Positions 61,477 through 64,000 of a DNA stretch of 64,000 nucleotides are shown here, piece after piece. The first letter of the stretch is position 1, and the number at the start of each line of letters is the position of its first letter. The position numbers and the translations under genes are program-made. Under the pieces are notes generated by a model, which made no database searches, was not told where the DNA came from, and saw nothing but the letters and a program-made list of their open reading frames with translations. Source of the stretch: Alloalcanivorax xiamenensis (GTDB lineage: Bacteria; Pseudomonadota; Gammaproteobacteria; Pseudomonadales; Alcanivoracaceae); assembly GCF_009846745.1 (NCBI RefSeq), contig NZ_AQPF01000018.1:1-64000 (forward strand), read 5' to 3'.

Positions 61477-63936
61477 TCACACCGGCCGTTCGGTGTGCAT
61501 TTTCACCTCTTTGAGTTCGAAGTCGAAAGCGTCGGTGAGCAGGCAGTCGTAGCGCAAGGCGTCGTATTCGAGCAACTCGTTCACTTTGTCGCCGGCGATC
61601 ACACCCTTGGCCACGGCCACATGCAGCCGTTCCTCCAGGGTTTCCCCATCCAGTTCGCCCTTGCCGTCGGCCTTGAGGAAGGCCAGGTAGGCGGGTTCCA
61701 CTTCCAGCAGTTTGCGATAGGTGTTTTCCACCCGGCCGATGGCGTCCTCCGGGTCCTCGCAGCGGTAGGTGAAGCTGGCCAGGGATTCCCGCACGCTGGT
61801 GGGCTCCATGATCTGATCGCCCACGGTGCGGATCAGATCGTCACCGGGACGCTGGGCGCCGGCCGGGCGGCCGAGCGGGAAGAACCAGCCTTTCAGCAGG
61901 CAGCCGACGCCGAACACGCCCAGATTGCGGTAGAACGCTTCCAGGGCCTCGTGGGCCTGGCTCAGGGCGTGGTGCAGGGCGTAGGTGGCATGGGCGTCGT
62001 TGGCTTCGTCCCGGGGCAGGGTGCCGTGGTACTTGAGCACGGCACAGGCGATCAGCAACTGGCTGTGGGCGTCGCCAAGCCGGGCACTGAGCAACTCACG
62101 CCGCTTGAGGTCACCGCCGAGCAGCGCGAACGCGGCATCGGAGGTGCTCGCCAGCACCGCGCTGTAACGGCTGATCAGACGGTACCAGGGCGTGCTGAAG
62201 CTGTCCGCGTTGGCGGGGATATCCGCCAGACGGCTGCCGGTCAGCGCATGGACCAGGCCCCGGCACATATTGCCGATGGTGTGGCCGGCGTGCTTGAGGA
62301 ACAGCGTCTCGAAGGTCTCCAGGCCGCGCTCTTTGTCTTCGTCCTGCAGGGCGTTGAGCTCGTCGTAGAGGAACGGATGGCAACGCAACGCGCCCTGGCC
62401 GAAGATCATCAGCGAGCGGGTGAGGATGTTGGCGCCTTCCACGGTGATGGCGATGGGGATGGCCTGATAAGGCAGCGCCATGAAGTTGCGCGGCCCGGCC
62501 TGCACCGCGCGGCCGCTGGCGATGTCCATGCCTCGGTTAATCAGGCGGCGCATCATTTCGGTGGAATGGTACTTGGCCATGGCGGTGACCACCGAGATGG
62601 TGCCTTCCTCCAAGCCCCGGGTGACCAGATGGCGGTAGGCCTCCAGGGTGTAGGCGAGGCCGGCCACTTCGGCGGAGGCTTCCTGTACCCCCTCGAACTG
62701 CCCCACGGCGGTGTTGAACTGGCGGCGGATGCGGCCGAAGGCGCCGGCGGTCTGGTAGCCCATCTCAGCGCTGGCGGTGGCCAGGGCCGGCAGGGAGACG
62801 CCGCGCCCGGCGCCCAGACATTCGATCAGCATGCGCCAGCCTTTGCCGGCCATGTCCGGGCCGCCGATAATGGCGTCCAGGGGCACGAATACGTCGGTGC
62901 CGTTGATCGGCCCGTTCATGAACGGAGAGCCGCCGGGGTTGTGGCGCCGGCCGATTTCCACGCCGGGGGTGTCGGCGGGGAGCAGGGCGCAGGTGATGCC
63001 GAGTTCCTCTTCGTCGCCGAGCAGATGATCCGGGTCATACAGCTTGAAGGCGAGCCCCACCACGGTGGCGATGGGTGCCAGGGTGATCCAGCGCTTGGCG
63101 AAACTCAGGCGCATGCCCAGCACTTCCTCGCCATCCACTTCCTGGGTGCAAACCACACCGCGATCCGGCAGGTTGCTGGCGTCGGAGCCCACTTCCGGGC
63201 CGGTCAGGCCGAAGCAGGGGATTTCCTTGCCGGCGGCCAGATCCGGCAGCCAGCGTTGTTTCTGTTCGTCGGTGCCGTATTTGGCCAGCAGTTCGCCCGG
63301 GCCGAGGGAATTGGGCACCATGGCGGTGACGGCGGCGGTCAGTGAACGGGTGGCGATCTTGCTCATCACCCTGCTCTGGGCGTAGGGGCTGAAATCCTTG
63401 CCGCCATACTCCTTGGGGATGATCAGGCTGAAGAAGCCTTTGTCCTTGAGGAATTGCCAGACTTCCTCGGGCAGGTCGCGCAGCTCATGATAAATTCGCC
63501 ATTCATTGAGCATGCCGCAGAGCTGTTCCACCTCGTTGTCGATGAAGGACTGCTCCTCCTCGCTGAGGGTGGTGAAGCGGGTCTTGGAAAAATCATCCCA
63601 ATCCGGCTTGCCGCTGAACAGCTCGGCCTCGAACCAGGTGGCGCCGGCTTCGATGGCTTCGCGCTCGGTGTCGCCGATCGGCGGCATCACCTTGCCAAGG
63701 CTGTTGAACACCGGCTGTACGATCAGCTTGCGGCGCAGTCCCGGGTGGTTGAGCACCACCAGGGCCGCCGCCACCAGAATCAGTAGCAGAGGATTCAACA
63801 ACCAGCCGGCGAACAGCACGCCAGACAGCAGATACGCCACCACGAAAGTGATGGAGCCGACGGTCAGCGACAGTTGTAAATAGAAAACGGTGATCAGAGT
63901 GGCGGCCAGAATCAGCAAGGCCAGCAGACTCAACAT
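61477..63936 (-). CDS. fadE: acyl-CoA dehydrogenase FadE, large membrane-anchored type
   Basis: Performs the first oxidation of fatty-acid beta-oxidation. It is 819 residues, the E. coli FadE size. Two N-terminal hydrophobic segments (LSLLALLILAATLITVFYL and VVAYLLSGVLFAGWLL) are followed by the dehydrogenase core (IPKEYGGKDFSPYAQSRVM, PCFGLTGPEVGSDASN) and a long C-terminal domain. AAGGAG lies six bases before ATG 63936; ATG 63942 is too close to it. It fits the lipid-degrading profile suggested by tesB and the acyl-CoA genes here. Confidence 0.95.
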   Translation of the reverse strand: MLSLLALLILAATLITVFYLQLSLTVGSITFVVAYLLSGVLFAGWLLNPLLLILVAAALVVLNHPGLRRKLIVQPVFNSLGKVMPPIGDTEREAIEAGATWFEAELFSGKPDWDDFSKTRFTTLSEEEQSFIDNEVEQLCGMLNEWRIYHELRDLPEEVWQFLKDKGFFSLIIPKEYGGKDFSPYAQSRVMSKIATRSLTAAVTAMVPNSLGPGELLAKYGTDEQKQRWLPDLAAGKEIPCFGLTGPEVGSDASNLPDRGVVCTQEVDGEEVLGMRLSFAKRWITLAPIATVVGLAFKLYDPDHLLGDEEELGITCALLPADTPGVEIGRRHNPGGSPFMNGPINGTDVFVPLDAIIGGPDMAGKGWRMLIECLGAGRGVSLPALATASAEMGYQTAGAFGRIRRQFNTAVGQFEGVQEASAEVAGLAYTLEAYRHLVTRGLEEGTISVVTAMAKYHSTEMMRRLINRGMDIASGRAVQAGPRNFMALPYQAIPIAITVEGANILTRSLMIFGQGALRCHPFLYDELNALQDEDKERGLETFETLFLKHAGHTIGNMCRGLVHALTGSRLADIPANADSFSTPWYRLISRYSAVLASTSDAAFALLGGDLKRRELLSARLGDAHSQLLIACAVLKYHGTLPRDEANDAHATYALHHALSQAHEALEAFYRNLGVFGVGCLLKGWFFPLGRPAGAQRPGDDLIRTVGDQIMEPTSVRESLASFTYRCEDPEDAIGRVENTYRKLLEVEPAYLAFLKADGKGELDGETLEERLHVAVAKGVIAGDKVNELLEYDALRYDCLLTDAFDFELKEVKMHTERPV

Positions 63937-64000
63937 GGTCATCTCCTTTGCCAACGTGAATGGCACCGGTGGCATCCGGTGTTGTCCCGTCCGTGTGCGC

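Noticed and set aside
61429..63345. 638-codon plus-strand frame
   Set aside because: Antisense to fadE; composition typical of a shadow frame and no recognisable domain.

Overview
The window is about 64 kb of GC-rich, densely coding chromosomal DNA from a gammaproteobacterium. A complete Na+-NQR operon with apbE and nqrM, LolC/D, MinCDE, a very large membrane-anchored FadE, a TesB thioesterase, agmatine-to-putrescine genes, a BetT-like transporter and several lipid-handling enzymes suggest a marine, hydrocarbon- or lipid-degrading lineage such as the Alcanivorax/Alloalcanivorax group or a relative. That placement is inferred from gene content and protein style only. I saw no rRNA, tRNA, CRISPR array, insertion sequence or prophage.

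Layout. 1-2750: tesB and a long-form gap. 2840-10650: nqrABCDEF, then the maturation genes apbE and nqrM. 10850-20700: a GNAT/C39 fusion, a patatin, a GDPD phosphodiesterase, a sulfotransferase/glycosyltransferase/deacetylase trio, and a large lipoprotein combining a PHP hydrolase with a sialidase-type propeller. 20900-26730: a small secreted or membrane peptide gene with its own ribosome site and terminator, a LysR regulator, a DUF192 protein, a Nudix hydrolase, aguB-aguA and a small periplasmic protein. 26900-31040: lolC-lolD and a BCCT transporter. 31377-39418: a tightly overlapping nine-gene minus-strand operon, arsC-wrbA-DUF2069-RDD-SpoIIM-DUF4129-DUF4350-moxR-DUF58. 39600-43560: yihY, acylphosphatase, an epoxide-hydrolase-like enzyme and a DUF1835 protein. 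43850-57510: a catabolic island around a TetR regulator at about 51 kb. Leftward it has a crotonase, a secreted NHL propeller, an acyl-CoA ligase, two MaoC proteins and an esterase. Rightward it has a branched-chain-amino-acid-type ABC importer and a short-chain dehydrogenase. 57870-59750: minCDE. 60270-63940: dps, a GFA-domain protein and fadE.

How the genes work together. The TetR island reads as one uptake-and-degradation unit: import of a small polar or acidic substrate, possible ester cleavage, CoA activation, hydration by a MaoC pair in which only one subunit keeps the catalytic dyad, and oxidation. A 17-base motif (CTGAWTCAGTWGTCATA) occurs twice in the divergent promoter region, each time on a plausible promoter, and is a good candidate for the TetR operator. 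The moxR operon looks like an envelope-associated AAA+ assembly system of unknown client.

The non-coding sequence is unusually rich in repeats. The most striking family is a set of four 215-228 bp elements with roughly 36-40 bp inverted ends, each end built of four heptamers (consensus KKRAYAG). They lie immediately 3' of genes, carry different interiors, and in three cases supply a neighbouring gene's stop codon. Other families are paired REP-like hairpins, tandem units of about 75 bp each carrying hairpins, and a 33 bp identical repeat shared by two intergenic regions about 20 kb apart.
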